From a virus: DNA of 64,000 bases. Positions within the stretch are counted from its first letter, which is position 1. Each line of letters starts with the position of its first letter. The notes under the pieces were generated by a model. The model was given only the letters and a program-made list of their open reading frames with translations. It did no database searches and had not been told where the DNA came from. The position numbers and the translations under genes are program-made. Below, one piece after another: positions 1 to 8,009 of the stretch. The stretch covers positions 38,005-102,004 of IMG/VR virus record IMGVR_UViG_3300048592_000418; one strand, given 5' to 3'.

Positions 1-1
1 T

Positions 2-418
2 TCTGATTATTACAACGGTTACAAAAGCCGGGACACGTTCCGGCGCTCCGTCCAGTTCAAGCACAACGGCACGCACAACGCTTACGAGGCGACGGAAGTG
101 AAGATCGATGTCGCAGCGCTGCGCGAAAAACTTTCCGAAGTCATGACATTCGCCGAGCACAACGAAGCGCGGCTGGCGCAACGGCGCGAGACGCTGACGG
201 CCGCGGAGCATCACGCGAAAGAGCGCGCGCGGAATTTCAAAGACCGGCTGATCGCGGAAGGCTTGGAAAAATTCCCGGTCAGTCCGTCTGATCTGTGCAT
301 AGAACTGGATCACGACGCGAAGAAGGACATGGATCGGCCGGTGAAAATCGCGCTGCGCATGGACGACGATGACGCGATTCAGGTGATCGCGCTTGTGAAT
401 AAACTGCTGAAAAAATAG
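2..418 (+). CDS. Partial hypothetical protein (5' end outside window)
   Basis: The reading frame is open from the first bases of the window, so the gene starts upstream; a GTG at 98 is only an internal candidate. The sequence upstream of it (SDYYNGYKSRDTFRRSV and on) reads like protein. The visible part is charged and helical, with a coiled-coil-like middle rich in Glu, Arg and Ala. It ends at TAG 416-418, directly before a promoter-operator-like element. I do not recognise the family. Confidence 0.6.
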   Translation, partial: SDYYNGYKSRDTFRRSVQFKHNGTHNAYEATEVKIDVAALREKLSEVMTFAEHNEARLAQRRETLTAAEHHAKERARNFKDRLIAEGLEKFPVSPSDLCIELDHDAKKDMDRPVKIALRMDDDDAIQVIALVNKLLKK

Positions 419-437
419 GCTTGCACGCGTCGCGGCG

Positions 438-455
438 GGAACCATGAATGGTTCC
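438..455. promoter_or_regulatory. 18-bp dyad, copy 1 (GGAACC-ATGAAT-GGTTCC)
   Basis: This is an inverted repeat with 6-bp arms and a 6-bp centre. It follows TTGCAC (421-426) by a spacing that places the dyad centre where a -10 box would fall. It lies in the 79-base gap between the partial first gene and the helicase. The arms and the 18-bp length match ten other copies in the window. In this copy the TTGC is farther from the dyad than in the main group. Confidence 0.7.
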
Positions 456-497
456 GCGACACGAAAAAATCGAATTCAGCGGAGAACCCGCTAACCC

Positions 498-2651
498 ATG
501 ACGACGAACTTAGACGATAAATTCAACCGGCCGGATCCTGTCTTCCGCGCTCCCATTGCGACGGCGCCAGTCTCGAAGGACAAAAACCCGCCGGTCTGGC
601 CGGAGAAATTCCGCGCCGTGCTGTCCGTGCTGAAGTGGGACGAAGAAGATCTGGAAGTCCCGACGAAATACGGTCCGCGGCTGCTGCGGAAGGCATTCCC
701 GACACCGCAGTTTTACGAGCTTTGGCGCGACGAAAAGCCGGCGCTGAAAGAGCTGGGGATCTCGCTCGGACGCAATCCGCGAACGGACGAGTGGGAAGTT
801 TGCCTGTGGCGCGAACTCCCGAAGGAACGCACTGCCGAGCGCGAAGCGGCGAAGGCGGCAAGCCGCGCGACGGATGCCGTGATCGATGTTCCGAAGCCGG
901 ACGGGCTGGAATATCTCGGCTATCAGCGCGCGGGGATCGCGTTTGGCATGCACCGGCCGGCGACGCTGATCGGCGATGAAATGGGACTGGGGAAGACGAT
1001 TCAGGCAATCGGCATCATGAATGTCGACACGGCCGCGAAGCGGATTCTCGTCCTTTGCCCGGCGTCGCTGAAGCTGAACTGGCACCGCGAGCTGACGAAA
1101 TGGCTCGTTCGGAAGCGCATCATTTTCGTCGGCGACTCGAAGGTTTGCCCGGATCTCGCCGACGGGATCGTGATCATCAATTACGACGTGCTGCACAAGC
1201 ACGCGGACTTCCTGCATTCCGTCGTTTGGGACATCGTTGTTGCGGACGAAGCGCACTACCTGAAGAACCGGAAGGCGCGCCGCTCGGAAATGGTTTTCGG
1301 TTACAAGCCGACGAAGAAGGAAGCGTTCAACGGCGCCGTCGAAAAGCCGGCGATTCAGGCGAAGCGGAAGATCTTCCTGACGGGAACGCCGATTGCGAAC
1401 CGCACCGCGGAGCTGTTTCCGATCATTCACTATCTGGATCCGGTTTCATGGCCGACCTTCTTCGGCTACGCGCGGCGCTATTGCGCGGCGACGCAGGGCG
1501 CGCACGGCTGGGACTTTTCCGGCGCGTCGAATCTGGAAGAGCTTCAGGACAAACTTCGGCAAACGATCATGGTTCGCCGGCTGAAAAAAGACGTGCTGAA
1601 GGAACTCCCGCCGAAGCGGCGCCAGATCATCGAAATCCCCGCGGAAAAAGACATGGTTGCGGACATTCGCGCGGAAATGGACGCGTATGATCGCGCCATG
1701 AGCGGCGAGGGGATCGAACAGCTCGAAGTTGAAGCCGAGCTGGCGAAGGCGTCCGACGATCCGGAGGTTTACAAGCGGGCCGTTGAAAAGCTGAAGAAGG
1801 CCGGACAGGCGGCGTTCACGATGATCAGCGCGGTCCGCGCGGCGACGGCGGAGCGCAAGATCCGGATGCAGGCTGTCCGCGATCATCTCGAAGAAGCCGT
1901 TGAGAACAGCGGGAAGGTGATCATTTTCGCGCATCACAAAACCGTCGTTGCCGCGATTCTGGAACAGTTCGGCAACGCGGCCGTGGCAATCGTCGGCGAC
2001 ACGCCGATGAAGGATCGGCAAGACAACGTTGACCGCTTTCAAAAGGATCCGACGTGCAAGGTGATCGTCGGCTCGTTCGGCGCGATGGGAGTCGGGCACA
2101 CGCTGACGGCTTCGAGTCACGTGATCATGGTGGAACTCGACTGGGTTCCCGGCAACGTGACGCAGGCGGAGGATCGCGCGCACCGTATCGGGCAACTGGA
2201 AAACGTGCTCGTGCAACACTTGGTTCTCGAAGGTTCGCTGGACGCGCGGATCGCGAACAAGATCGTCGAAAAGCAGGACATCATTGATCGCGCGCTGGAC
2301 AAAATCACGCTCGCCGCGGCGCCGATCAGCGTTCGGCCGAAGCGGAAGAGCGATGACGCAGCGACGGCCGGCGCGACGCCGGACAAGCTCGCCGAAGTCG
2401 GCGCGAAGCTGACGAACGACCAGATCGCCATGATTCACGAAGGGCTGAAGCGGCTCGCCGGAGTCTGCAACGGCGCCGTGGACTGGGACGGGATGGGTTT
2501 CAGCAAAATCGACACGATGATCGGAAAGTCGCTCGCGTTCTCTGCGTTCCTGTCCCGGAAACAGGCGGCGCTCGGAATGCGCCTGTGCATCAAATACCGC
2601 GGGCAGCTCGGCGACGGCATGATCGCGCGCATCAAAGGGGACATGGTATGA
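498..2651 (+). CDS. SNF2-family DNA helicase/ATPase
   Basis: This is a 717-residue superfamily 2 ATPase of the SNF2 type, which uses ATP to translocate on or remodel DNA. Walker A GDEMGLGKT is at residues 159-167, DEAH at 250-253, and the motif III-like LTGTPIANR follows. The second RecA lobe holds VGHTLTASS and ends in the SNF2 signature HRIGQ at 562-566. Residues of about 620-717 form an extra C-terminal domain with GFSKIDTMIG and a KYRGQL segment, like the tail seen in other phage SNF2 helicases. It heads a run of overlapping genes and overlaps the next gene by ATGA. A role in replication or recombination fork handling is inference. Confidence 0.95.
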   Translation: MTTNLDDKFNRPDPVFRAPIATAPVSKDKNPPVWPEKFRAVLSVLKWDEEDLEVPTKYGPRLLRKAFPTPQFYELWRDEKPALKELGISLGRNPRTDEWEVCLWRELPKERTAEREAAKAASRATDAVIDVPKPDGLEYLGYQRAGIAFGMHRPATLIGDEMGLGKTIQAIGIMNVDTAAKRILVLCPASLKLNWHRELTKWLVRKRIIFVGDSKVCPDLADGIVIINYDVLHKHADFLHSVVWDIVVADEAHYLKNRKARRSEMVFGYKPTKKEAFNGAVEKPAIQAKRKIFLTGTPIANRTAELFPIIHYLDPVSWPTFFGYARRYCAATQGAHGWDFSGASNLEELQDKLRQTIMVRRLKKDVLKELPPKRRQIIEIPAEKDMVADIRAEMDAYDRAMSGEGIEQLEVEAELAKASDDPEVYKRAVEKLKKAGQAAFTMISAVRAATAERKIRMQAVRDHLEEAVENSGKVIIFAHHKTVVAAILEQFGNAAVAIVGDTPMKDRQDNVDRFQKDPTCKVIVGSFGAMGVGHTLTASSHVIMVELDWVPGNVTQAEDRAHRIGQLENVLVQHLVLEGSLDARIANKIVEKQDIIDRALDKITLAAAPISVRPKRKSDDAATAGATPDKLAEVGAKLTNDQIAMIHEGLKRLAGVCNGAVDWDGMGFSKIDTMIGKSLAFSAFLSRKQAALGMRLCIKYRGQLGDGMIARIKGDMV

Positions 2652-3058
2652 CGATCACGGCGGAAATGCAGCGCGCAATTGAACGCGCTCGGCACAACGG
2701 CGGAAAGCTGAAGCGGCTTGTCGGCGGCTACTGGATCGGCGTGAACGATTCGGTTTCCGGCGGACACTTCAGCACGCGCACCGTTGAAGCGCTCGTGTCT
2801 CGCGGAGTCATGATCTACTCGGCGAAGCGCAGCGGCCGGAACGGCGAGTTCCCCGTTGAAGCTACGCTGAAGGAAATCGCGCAGAAGGTGGGCGCCGAGC
2901 CGGTGATCGGAACGCGGCGGGCCGGCGCGGCACGGTTCAGCAAGGGCGCGCGGGAAGCCATTGCCGACTTGCGCGGCGTCACGGACGAGACGCCGGCGCG
3001 AAGCATCGAACGCGAGCCGAAGCGAATCGGGGATTTGCTTCCCGGACTGGACGCATGA
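2648..3058 (+). CDS. Hypothetical protein, possible winged-helix
   Basis: This 136-residue protein starts at an ATG overlapping the helicase stop (ATGA). An upstream in-frame ATG at 2585 would lie inside the helicase gene and is unlikely. The segment GGHFSTRTVEALVSRGVM resembles a recognition-helix and wing pattern found in small phage proteins. Coupling to the helicase suggests co-expression. The function is unknown. Confidence 0.75.
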   Translation: MTITAEMQRAIERARHNGGKLKRLVGGYWIGVNDSVSGGHFSTRTVEALVSRGVMIYSAKRSGRNGEFPVEATLKEIAQKVGAEPVIGTRRAGAARFSKGAREAIADLRGVTDETPARSIEREPKRIGDLLPGLDA

Positions 3059-3519
3059 GCAAGCCGCGAATGAACGAGCAAACGTCTCGGCTTTCCGAGA
3101 CGCTGCTTCACATGGCACCGGGCGAATGCGGAGTGTGCAAGCGCACGGCGAGCGATCCGGACGTGAAGCGCATGGAACTTTGGCAGGAACACGATCACAA
3201 CGATAAGCCGGAACAGCGGTTCGTTTGGTTGTGCGACACGTGCGCAGGACATATTATCGATCCGCATCCGCGGCTTTACGCGCGACTGGATCCGAACGCG
3301 CCGGCGCCGGGCGCAATGGAGATTTGCCGGAAGTGCGTCCATCGCCGCGGCTGGAAATGCACGCAGACAAAGGCGAGCGGCGGGCCGGGGATCGTCGTGA
3401 ACGCAACGAAGGGGATGACGGTTCACATTGACGGCACGAAGAACGGGAAGCGATTCGGATTCTGGCACACGACATTTCCCGCTCCGCCGAGCGGATGCAC
3501 CGGACGAAAGGAACGATGA
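3055..3519 (+). CDS. Cysteine-rich putative zinc-binding protein
   Basis: A protein of 154 residues coupled to its neighbour by ATGA. Two N-terminal Cys pairs (CGVC and CDTC) and further Cys residues (ICRKC, KCTQ) suggest one or two structural zinc sites. The first pair sits in a segment with an EHDH motif, reminiscent of recombination endonuclease VII or HNH-like zinc knuckles, but a complete nuclease motif is not visible. The function is unknown. Confidence 0.75.
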   Translation: MSKPRMNEQTSRLSETLLHMAPGECGVCKRTASDPDVKRMELWQEHDHNDKPEQRFVWLCDTCAGHIIDPHPRLYARLDPNAPAPGAMEICRKCVHRRGWKCTQTKASGGPGIVVNATKGMTVHIDGTKNGKRFGFWHTTFPAPPSGCTGRKER

Positions 3520-3881
3520 AAACGATCAGCGATCATTTTGACAAAGCGCTTCAGGGCTGGGGCGGGACGCCGGTGGCAACGTGTCAATGCGGCCGGATTC
3601 ACTTCGCGGAGAGCGGCGAAAACATGGATCCCGGCGAGCTGGACGCGCTGAAGGCGAAGCGCAAGGCGGACCCGAGCAAATACATCACAGCGGAAGGCGA
3701 TGGCGTCGGCGTGATCACCTTCAACGGCGTCACGCACGTCTGGAATTGTCCGTGCGAATCGCTCGCGCGGATCGAAGAATGGATTTGGGCGCATCGCGAG
3801 ACGATCACGCGTTACCTGCGCGCGCGACTGGACGCCGAAGCGAAGGCGGCAACGGAACAGGCGGAGCGGCTGAAGCTATGA
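3516..3881 (+). CDS. Hypothetical protein
   Basis: A protein of 121 residues. The start at 3516 overlaps the previous stop by ATGA and is preferred over an in-frame ATG at 3495. It contains paired cysteines (TCQCGRIHF and NCPCES) that could bind a metal, then an acidic and Arg-rich C-terminal helix. The family is not recognised. Confidence 0.75.
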   Translation: MKTISDHFDKALQGWGGTPVATCQCGRIHFAESGENMDPGELDALKAKRKADPSKYITAEGDGVGVITFNGVTHVWNCPCESLARIEEWIWAHRETITRYLRARLDAEAKAATEQAERLKL

Positions 3882-4222
3882 TTCCCGACGCCGATTCATT
3901 CCTGAAGCTGATTTCAAATCGCGAGCAAGTGATCGCCGCGATCCTCGCGGACATGGATTCATGCGCGAAGAACGCCGAAGCGTTCGCGAAGCTGTGCGAG
4001 CTGTTCGACGCGGGAAAGGAAGTCAGCACGGAAAAGGCGTTGAAGGCGGCGGCGAAGTCGCTGCGGCACTCGAACGAGGTAAACCGGCGCATGATGTTTC
4101 TGCTGCTGGTTTACGTCAGCGGAAGTCACTTCACCGGCGACGCGGCCGGCATCATGGTAAAGCTCGGACGCGGGGAAGAAGCGCTGAAGGCCGTTTTCGA
4201 CCAAAAGCTGAAGGGCCGCTGA
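3878..4222 (+). CDS. Hypothetical alpha-helical protein
   Basis: 114 residues, starting at the ATGA junction with the previous gene. Mostly helical, with a hydrophobic stretch MMFLLLVYVSG near residue 70 that is too short to call a membrane segment firmly. The function is unknown. Confidence 0.7.
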   Translation: MIPDADSFLKLISNREQVIAAILADMDSCAKNAEAFAKLCELFDAGKEVSTEKALKAAAKSLRHSNEVNRRMMFLLLVYVSGSHFTGDAAGIMVKLGRGEEALKAVFDQKLKGR

Positions 4223-4383
4223 TGGTCGCGATTCGTGAACAGTTCAGTCCGCCGAGCGAAACGCGCCGAGCATGGCGCCGGTTCGTGCAAGCGCTCGCGC
4301 GTTTGTGTTGGCGCCTGAAATTAGGGCTTTACTTGTGCTCACGCTGGAACCATTCATGGTTCCGAATTACGAAACGAAAATGA
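4222..4383 (+). CDS. Small basic hypothetical protein (53 aa)
   Basis: A 53-residue frame is linked to the previous gene by TGATG and to the next by ATGA, which supports it despite its size. It is Arg/Trp-rich. Its 3' third is the dyad element at 4346-4363, so a control site is embedded in the coding sequence. The reading frame could also be incidental. Confidence 0.5.
   Translation: MVAIREQFSPPSETRRAWRRFVQALARLCWRLKLGLYLCSRWNHSWFRITKRK
4346..4363. promoter_or_regulatory. 18-bp dyad, copy 2 (GGAACC-ATTCAT-GGTTCC)
   Basis: The arms and spacing match the other copies. The central hexamer ATTCAT is the exact reverse complement of the centre of copy 1. The start codon of the next gene follows at 4380, 16 bases downstream. 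TTTACT (4328-4333) is a possible -35 box at 18 bp from the centre. The site lies inside the 53-residue frame. Confidence 0.65.
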
Positions 4384-6479
4384 AAACGACACCGATTATC
4401 GCTCAAGTTTGGGCGACAGCGTTCGCCGGCGCGCCGTCAGAATGGCCGGAATGGTTCGCGCTTTGGTATGACACGAACACGCCGATTCCGCGTTGCACGG
4501 AGCCGAGCGCGAACATTCTCGAATCACTCGCGGAAGAATTCCGCGAAGGCGATGAAGCGGCCGGCGAGGTTCGCGCGACATGCCTGAACTGGCAGCGCGA
4601 TCCGTGCTTCGATCTGACGGAATATGATCACGTCGCGAAATGGATCGGTTCGCGTGCGTGGACTGCCGTTCATCAGTGGGAAGACGCTTGGCAAACCTAC
4701 TGGCAGCAAAAGAAGGCTCGCGGCGAGGAAGTCGCTCGCGAAATGTTTTTTCACTGGCGCGAGACATTCGCCAACGAAGCCGTCGCGCGCTTCCTCAAAA
4801 ACGCAAAGCATCCGTCATCATGGCATCATTCGACAAAACGATCCTCATCGGGAATCTCGTCCGGGATCCCGAACTCCGCGTCACGCCGAAAGGCACCCCG
4901 ATCTGTCAGTTCGGGATCGCCATCAATCACACGTATCAGCTCGAAAGTGGAGAAAAGCGCGAAGAAGTCGTCTTTCTCGACTGCGAATGCTGGGGAAAGC
5001 GTGGCGAGACAATCGCGAAATACTTCACGAAAGGAAAACCGATCCTTGTCGAGGGCCGGCACAAGCTCGAACAGTGGGAAGACAAAAACACGAAGCAAAA
5101 GCGCAGCCGGATCAAAATCGTCGTTGAACAGTTCCGCTTCGTTGACTCCGCTCGTTCACGCGAAGACGGCGACGGCGGCGGCGACGAAGACGACGATCAC
5201 CGGACGCCGGCGCGCAGTTCTGGCGGGAGCGCTCCCGGCCGCGGATCAGGCGCGTCTAGACCCGCAAGCAACGAAAATCTCGACGAAGACGTTCCCTTCT
5301 GATCATGGATCCAAACGCAACGACGGTGGAGATCGAAGCGGCGCGCCTGTCGCGGGAACAGTCGCTTCAGATCGGGACGACTCACGACGCGCTGACGCGA
5401 GTCATGCGGGTTCTGGATTGCACGCCGGCGACGGCCGCGGGACTTCTGCGGCAAGCCTTCCTTCGGGACATGGCGAAACCGCCGGCGCAACGGGAAGGGC
5501 TGGCGAACTCGCTCGCGGCCGTGATGGCAGCGCGGTTCCCGCTGCTGATGCGGGACAAAAACGGCCGGCTGACGCTGGCGCGCTGATCCATGAACCCGGA
5601 AGCATGGAAACCGATAAACCCGGAGCCGCCGGGCGAGCCGATGATCGTTCACAAGGGCCGGAGCACGGGGAAAAGCGTGCTGATGGTGGGCGCGAACTTC
5701 GGCAAATCGGAAACGCTGCGGCAGCAAGTCGCGGCGCTGCTGGCAGCGGATCACCGGCTGTTCGTGGTTCCGCAGAACCCGCCGGCGGAAGTGCTCGAAG
5801 CGCTGCGGGCGGAGCGCGCGAGGGAAGCGGAGCACTGGATCTTCCGGGACGAGCTGAAGACGCCGGCGGAAATCCGGGCGCTGCTGGGTCGCGAAGTGGT
5901 GATCGTGGCGCACGAAGCAAACCCGATGATCACGGCGGAAAGCATCCTCGCGGCGAAAGAAAAACTGATGCAGGAACCGCCGGCGTTTCAAAAGATCGTC
6001 GCGGAGCGGATCCCGATCAGCGCGGACACAAACGCAACCGAACCTTGGCCGGAGCCGTCGGACAAGCCGGCGAAACGGCCGCGGGGATTCGCGAAGGCGA
6101 AGGGCTGGAAGGCAAAGCAGCGGGCGAAGCGAAAGGCGCAACGTCGGGCAAGGCAGCGCGCGCGCGGCTGAAGTGGGAATTCGAGGCGCCGCTTTACACC
6201 GGCGACGAACGAGCGCGGGGCGCATGCATCAAAGCGACGGACGCGGCCGGGAAGCTCGTTCACTGGATCCCGCTCGGCGCCTATCCGTCGGACTCGCATC
6301 AGGCGAGCGCGCGCGAAATGGTCCGGCTGCTGAACGACGCGGAAGACATGCGGGCGCCGGTTCCGGAGCTGGAAGGCTCGTTTCCGCTCGTCCTTTACTT
6401 CGGCAGTCAGGCGGACGCGGACGAGTTCACGCGCATCGCGCAGGCGGCACAACCCGGATTGACGGCGAAGCAGCTATGA
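4380..6479 (+). CDS. Hypothetical gene with no stop of its own; frame open to 6479
   Basis: The start at 4380 (ATGA junction, 16 bases after a dyad) opens a frame that reads like protein for about 150 residues (Trp-rich, including WPEWFALWYDT and WRETFANEAVARF). No stop follows before the ssb start at 4820. The frame stays open through ssb and two more genes and ends at 6479, giving a possible 699-residue product. The middle 450 residues are Ser/Arg/Gly/Asp-rich, as in a shadow frame. Only 4380 to about 4830 has convincing coding character for this gene. The last part (6168-6479) is listed separately. A lost stop, a frameshift or a truly nested gene are all possible. Confidence 0.45.
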   Translation: MKTTPIIAQVWATAFAGAPSEWPEWFALWYDTNTPIPRCTEPSANILESLAEEFREGDEAAGEVRATCLNWQRDPCFDLTEYDHVAKWIGSRAWTAVHQWEDAWQTYWQQKKARGEEVAREMFFHWRETFANEAVARFLKNAKHPSSWHHSTKRSSSGISSGIPNSASRRKAPRSVSSGSPSITRISSKVEKSAKKSSFSTANAGESVARQSRNTSRKENRSLSRAGTSSNSGKTKTRSKSAAGSKSSLNSSASLTPLVHAKTATAAATKTTITGRRRAVLAGALPAADQARLDPQATKISTKTFPSDHGSKRNDGGDRSGAPVAGTVASDRDDSRRADASHAGSGLHAGDGRGTSAASLPSGHGETAGATGRAGELARGRDGSAVPAADAGQKRPADAGALIHEPGSMETDKPGAAGRADDRSQGPEHGEKRADGGRELRQIGNAAAASRGAAGSGSPAVRGSAEPAGGSARSAAGGAREGSGALDLPGRAEDAGGNPGAAGSRSGDRGARSKPDDHGGKHPRGERKTDAGTAGVSKDRRGADPDQRGHKRNRTLAGAVGQAGETAAGIREGEGLEGKAAGEAKGATSGKAARARLKWEFEAPLYTGDERARGACIKATDAAGKLVHWIPLGAYPSDSHQASAREMVRLLNDAEDMRAPVPELEGSFPLVLYFGSQADADEFTRIAQAAQPGLTAKQL
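4820..5302 (+). CDS. ssb: Single-stranded DNA-binding protein
   Basis: A protein of 160 residues with the bacterial SSB OB-fold. The N-terminus MASFDKTILIGNLVRDPELR and the core (GKPILVEGRHKLEQWED) are diagnostic. A Gly/Asp-rich linker leads to the acidic tip DEDVPF, the usual tail that recruits replication and repair proteins. It coats ssDNA during phage replication and recombination. It sits behind the SNF2 helicase cluster. The start at 4820 matches the usual SSB N-terminus, so upstream in-frame ATGs are not used. Confidence 0.97.
   Translation: MASFDKTILIGNLVRDPELRVTPKGTPICQFGIAINHTYQLESGEKREEVVFLDCECWGKRGETIAKYFTKGKPILVEGRHKLEQWEDKNTKQKRSRIKIVVEQFRFVDSARSREDGDGGGDEDDDHRTPARSSGGSAPGRGSGASRPASNENLDEDVPF
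5305..5586 (+). CDS. Hypothetical protein
   Basis: 93 residues, two bases after the ssb stop. Helical, with a short motif LDCTPATAAGLLRQAF that could be an HTH-like helix pair. The function is unknown; co-transcription with ssb is likely. Confidence 0.7.
   Translation: MDPNATTVEIEAARLSREQSLQIGTTHDALTRVMRVLDCTPATAAGLLRQAFLRDMAKPPAQREGLANSLAAVMAARFPLLMRDKNGRLTLAR
5590..6171 (+). CDS. Hypothetical protein with basic C-terminal tail
   Basis: A protein of 193 residues. The N-terminus holds GRSTGKS, similar to but shorter than a Walker A motif, followed by an alpha/beta-like region (VVIVAHEANP). The last 35 residues are almost entirely Arg, Lys, Ala and Gln, as in a nucleic-acid-binding tail. It ends at TGA 6169-6171, overlapped by a CTG that seems to start the next gene. 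The function is unknown. Confidence 0.75.
   Translation: MNPEAWKPINPEPPGEPMIVHKGRSTGKSVLMVGANFGKSETLRQQVAALLAADHRLFVVPQNPPAEVLEALRAERAREAEHWIFRDELKTPAEIRALLGREVVIVAHEANPMITAESILAAKEKLMQEPPAFQKIVAERIPISADTNATEPWPEPSDKPAKRPRGFAKAKGWKAKQRAKRKAQRRARQRARG
6168..6479 (+). CDS. Hypothetical protein with apparent CTG start
   Basis: About 103 residues (KWEFEAPLYTG and on to GLTAKQL) with normal codon use, but no ATG, GTG or TTG at the front. The CTG at 6168 overlaps the preceding TGA as CTGA, exactly where other junctions show ATGA or GTGA, so it is probably the start or a mutated ATG. The same frame is continuous with the stopless frame from 4380. The segment LYFGSQADADEFTRIAQ is the most protein-like part. 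The family is unknown. Confidence 0.6.
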   Translation: MKWEFEAPLYTGDERARGACIKATDAAGKLVHWIPLGAYPSDSHQASAREMVRLLNDAEDMRAPVPELEGSFPLVLYFGSQADADEFTRIAQAAQPGLTAKQL

Positions 6480-6721
6480 CGGAAGCCGAACCTGTCCTTC
6501 GCATGCCGGAACACCGGGCGCGCGTCCATCGCTACCGGCGCGCCGGCGGAACGCGTCAGGAATGGCGCTGTGCGGCCGGCTGCGGCTTTCACGCGGCCGG
6601 AAGCACGGAAGGCGATGCACTGTTTAACATGCGCCAGCATTTCGACGGGAAAACGTGCTGCGCTCTCACAACGGGCATGAAGGCGACGGGCCGATTTATG
6701 CCACCCGCGAGCTTCCAATGA
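6476..6721 (+). CDS. Small Cys/His-rich protein
   Basis: 81 residues, starting at the ATGA junction. Cysteines and histidines in CAAGCGFH, QHFDGKTCC and nearby suggest a single zinc finger. It is followed by the DUF1643 gene with ATGA overlap. The function is unknown. Confidence 0.7.
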   Translation: MTEAEPVLRMPEHRARVHRYRRAGGTRQEWRCAAGCGFHAAGSTEGDALFNMRQHFDGKTCCALTTGMKATGRFMPPASFQ

Positions 6722-7224
6722 AGAACGAGTGCGTTTTTTCACCGTGCCGCGGCTGGCGTTACACGCTCGAACACGTGATCGAAGAAGCTCCGCCGCTGAT
6801 CGCCGCTCGGCGCATGCAATGGATCGGGCTGAATCCGAGCACGGCGGACGAGAACGAGCTGGACAACACGCTTCGTCGCGTCCGCGCGTTCTCACTCGCG
6901 GCCGGATTCGGCGGGTTCATCATGACGAACGTGTTCGCATGGCGCGCGACGAAGCCGGCGGACATGAAGAAGCAGCCGGATCCCATCGGGCCGGAGAACG
7001 ACGCTTGGCTGATGCGCGTCGCCGAGCGCTGCGAAGCTCACGTTGCATGCTGGGGAGGCATCGCGAATTTCCCGCGCGCTCTCCGGCCGCGGGCGGCGAC
7101 TGTGCGGCTGATGTTCTCGCGCGCGAATCGGCCGTTGCTGTGCCTGAAGATTGCCGCGGACGGATCGCCGTGGCATCCGCTTTACGTTGACGGCGACACG
7201 CCGCTTAAACCCTACGTGATATGA
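6718..7224 (+). CDS. DUF1643 family protein
   Basis: A protein of 168 residues that carries the hallmark of the DUF1643 family: IGLNPSTAD at residues 36-44, then a leucine-rich LDNTLRRVRAF, GGFIMTNVFAWRAT, and DPIGPEND. The family is common in phages and mobile elements and has no established activity. The start is the ATGA junction at 6718. Confidence 0.9.
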   Translation: MKNECVFSPCRGWRYTLEHVIEEAPPLIAARRMQWIGLNPSTADENELDNTLRRVRAFSLAAGFGGFIMTNVFAWRATKPADMKKQPDPIGPENDAWLMRVAERCEAHVACWGGIANFPRALRPRAATVRLMFSRANRPLLCLKIAADGSPWHPLYVDGDTPLKPYVI

Positions 7225-7469
7225 AAACGGTGAAGATCCTTTCGTCTCGAAGCACGATGGACGGCGAAGAACGTCGCGCGCTCGCACTCGCCGAAGCGCT
7301 CGGCGTCGTTGCGACGAAGGCGAGGAAAAAGGCGCGCGACATAATTCCGATTGCGTGCGTTGAAGTCGCGAAGCGCTTCCCGGCCGGGACTGATTTCAGG
7401 AAGGATCTCACGTCGCGAGCTGAAGCGCGTCAGCTTGTCGAACAGCTTCAACGCGCGACAAAATCATGA
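7221..7469 (+). CDS. Small hypothetical protein
   Basis: 82 residues with ATGA junctions on both sides. Basic and helical. It lies between the DUF1643 and MazG-like genes. The family is not recognised. Confidence 0.7.
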   Translation: MKTVKILSSRSTMDGEERRALALAEALGVVATKARKKARDIIPIACVEVAKRFPAGTDFRKDLTSRAEARQLVEQLQRATKS

Positions 7470-7999
7470 TGAACGAAAACGAACACTTGCTGACCGTGCT
7501 CGGCGAAGAAGGCGGCGAAGTCGCCAAAGAATGCGCGAAGGCGCTGCGCTTCGGCATTGCCGACAAGCTGACGCTGGATCCGGAAGGGCCGCGCGGGACG
7601 GAAGGTCCGACGAACGCGGAAAAGATCGTTGCCGAGCTGAACGACTTGCTCGGCGTCGCGCGCATGCTTGTTTCCCGCGGCGTCATCCCGGCGGGCTGGG
7701 AAAGCGAGGCGCGCCAGCAGCGGAAGATCCGGCGCGTGATCCAATACATGAATTACGCTGTCAGGGTGGACGCGCTCCGCGATTTTACGGTTCGCGACGC
7801 AATCGAAGTTGAAGCGCTTCCCATCGCGCCGGGCGCGTTGACGACGCGGACCGGCGACAAGATCACGCACGTCGGAATGGACGTGCTCGGCATTCATGCC
7901 GGCGAAGACGATTGCGCATGCATCGCGGACACGAACGGCACGCACTGGGCAACGGGCGACAAAGACGGCCGCAAGGTCCGCGTGCGCGTTCAGAACTGA
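7466..7999 (+). CDS. MazG-like nucleotide pyrophosphohydrolase-type protein
   Basis: A protein of 177 residues. The first 90 resemble the all-alpha NTP pyrophosphatase superfamily: EEGGEVAKECAKALRFG supplies the EExxE-like acidic helix, and AELNDLLGVARML the second helix with E and D. Such enzymes hydrolyse (d)NTPs or related alarmones. The C-terminal 80 residues (GDKITHVGMDVLGIHAGEDD) are a separate beta-rich segment I do not recognise. ATG codons at 7466 and 7469 are both possible starts. Confidence 0.7.
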   Translation: MMNENEHLLTVLGEEGGEVAKECAKALRFGIADKLTLDPEGPRGTEGPTNAEKIVAELNDLLGVARMLVSRGVIPAGWESEARQQRKIRRVIQYMNYAVRVDALRDFTVRDAIEVEALPIAPGALTTRTGDKITHVGMDVLGIHAGEDDCACIADTNGTHWATGDKDGRKVRVRVQN

Positions 8000-8009
8000 G
8001 TTTTTCACC

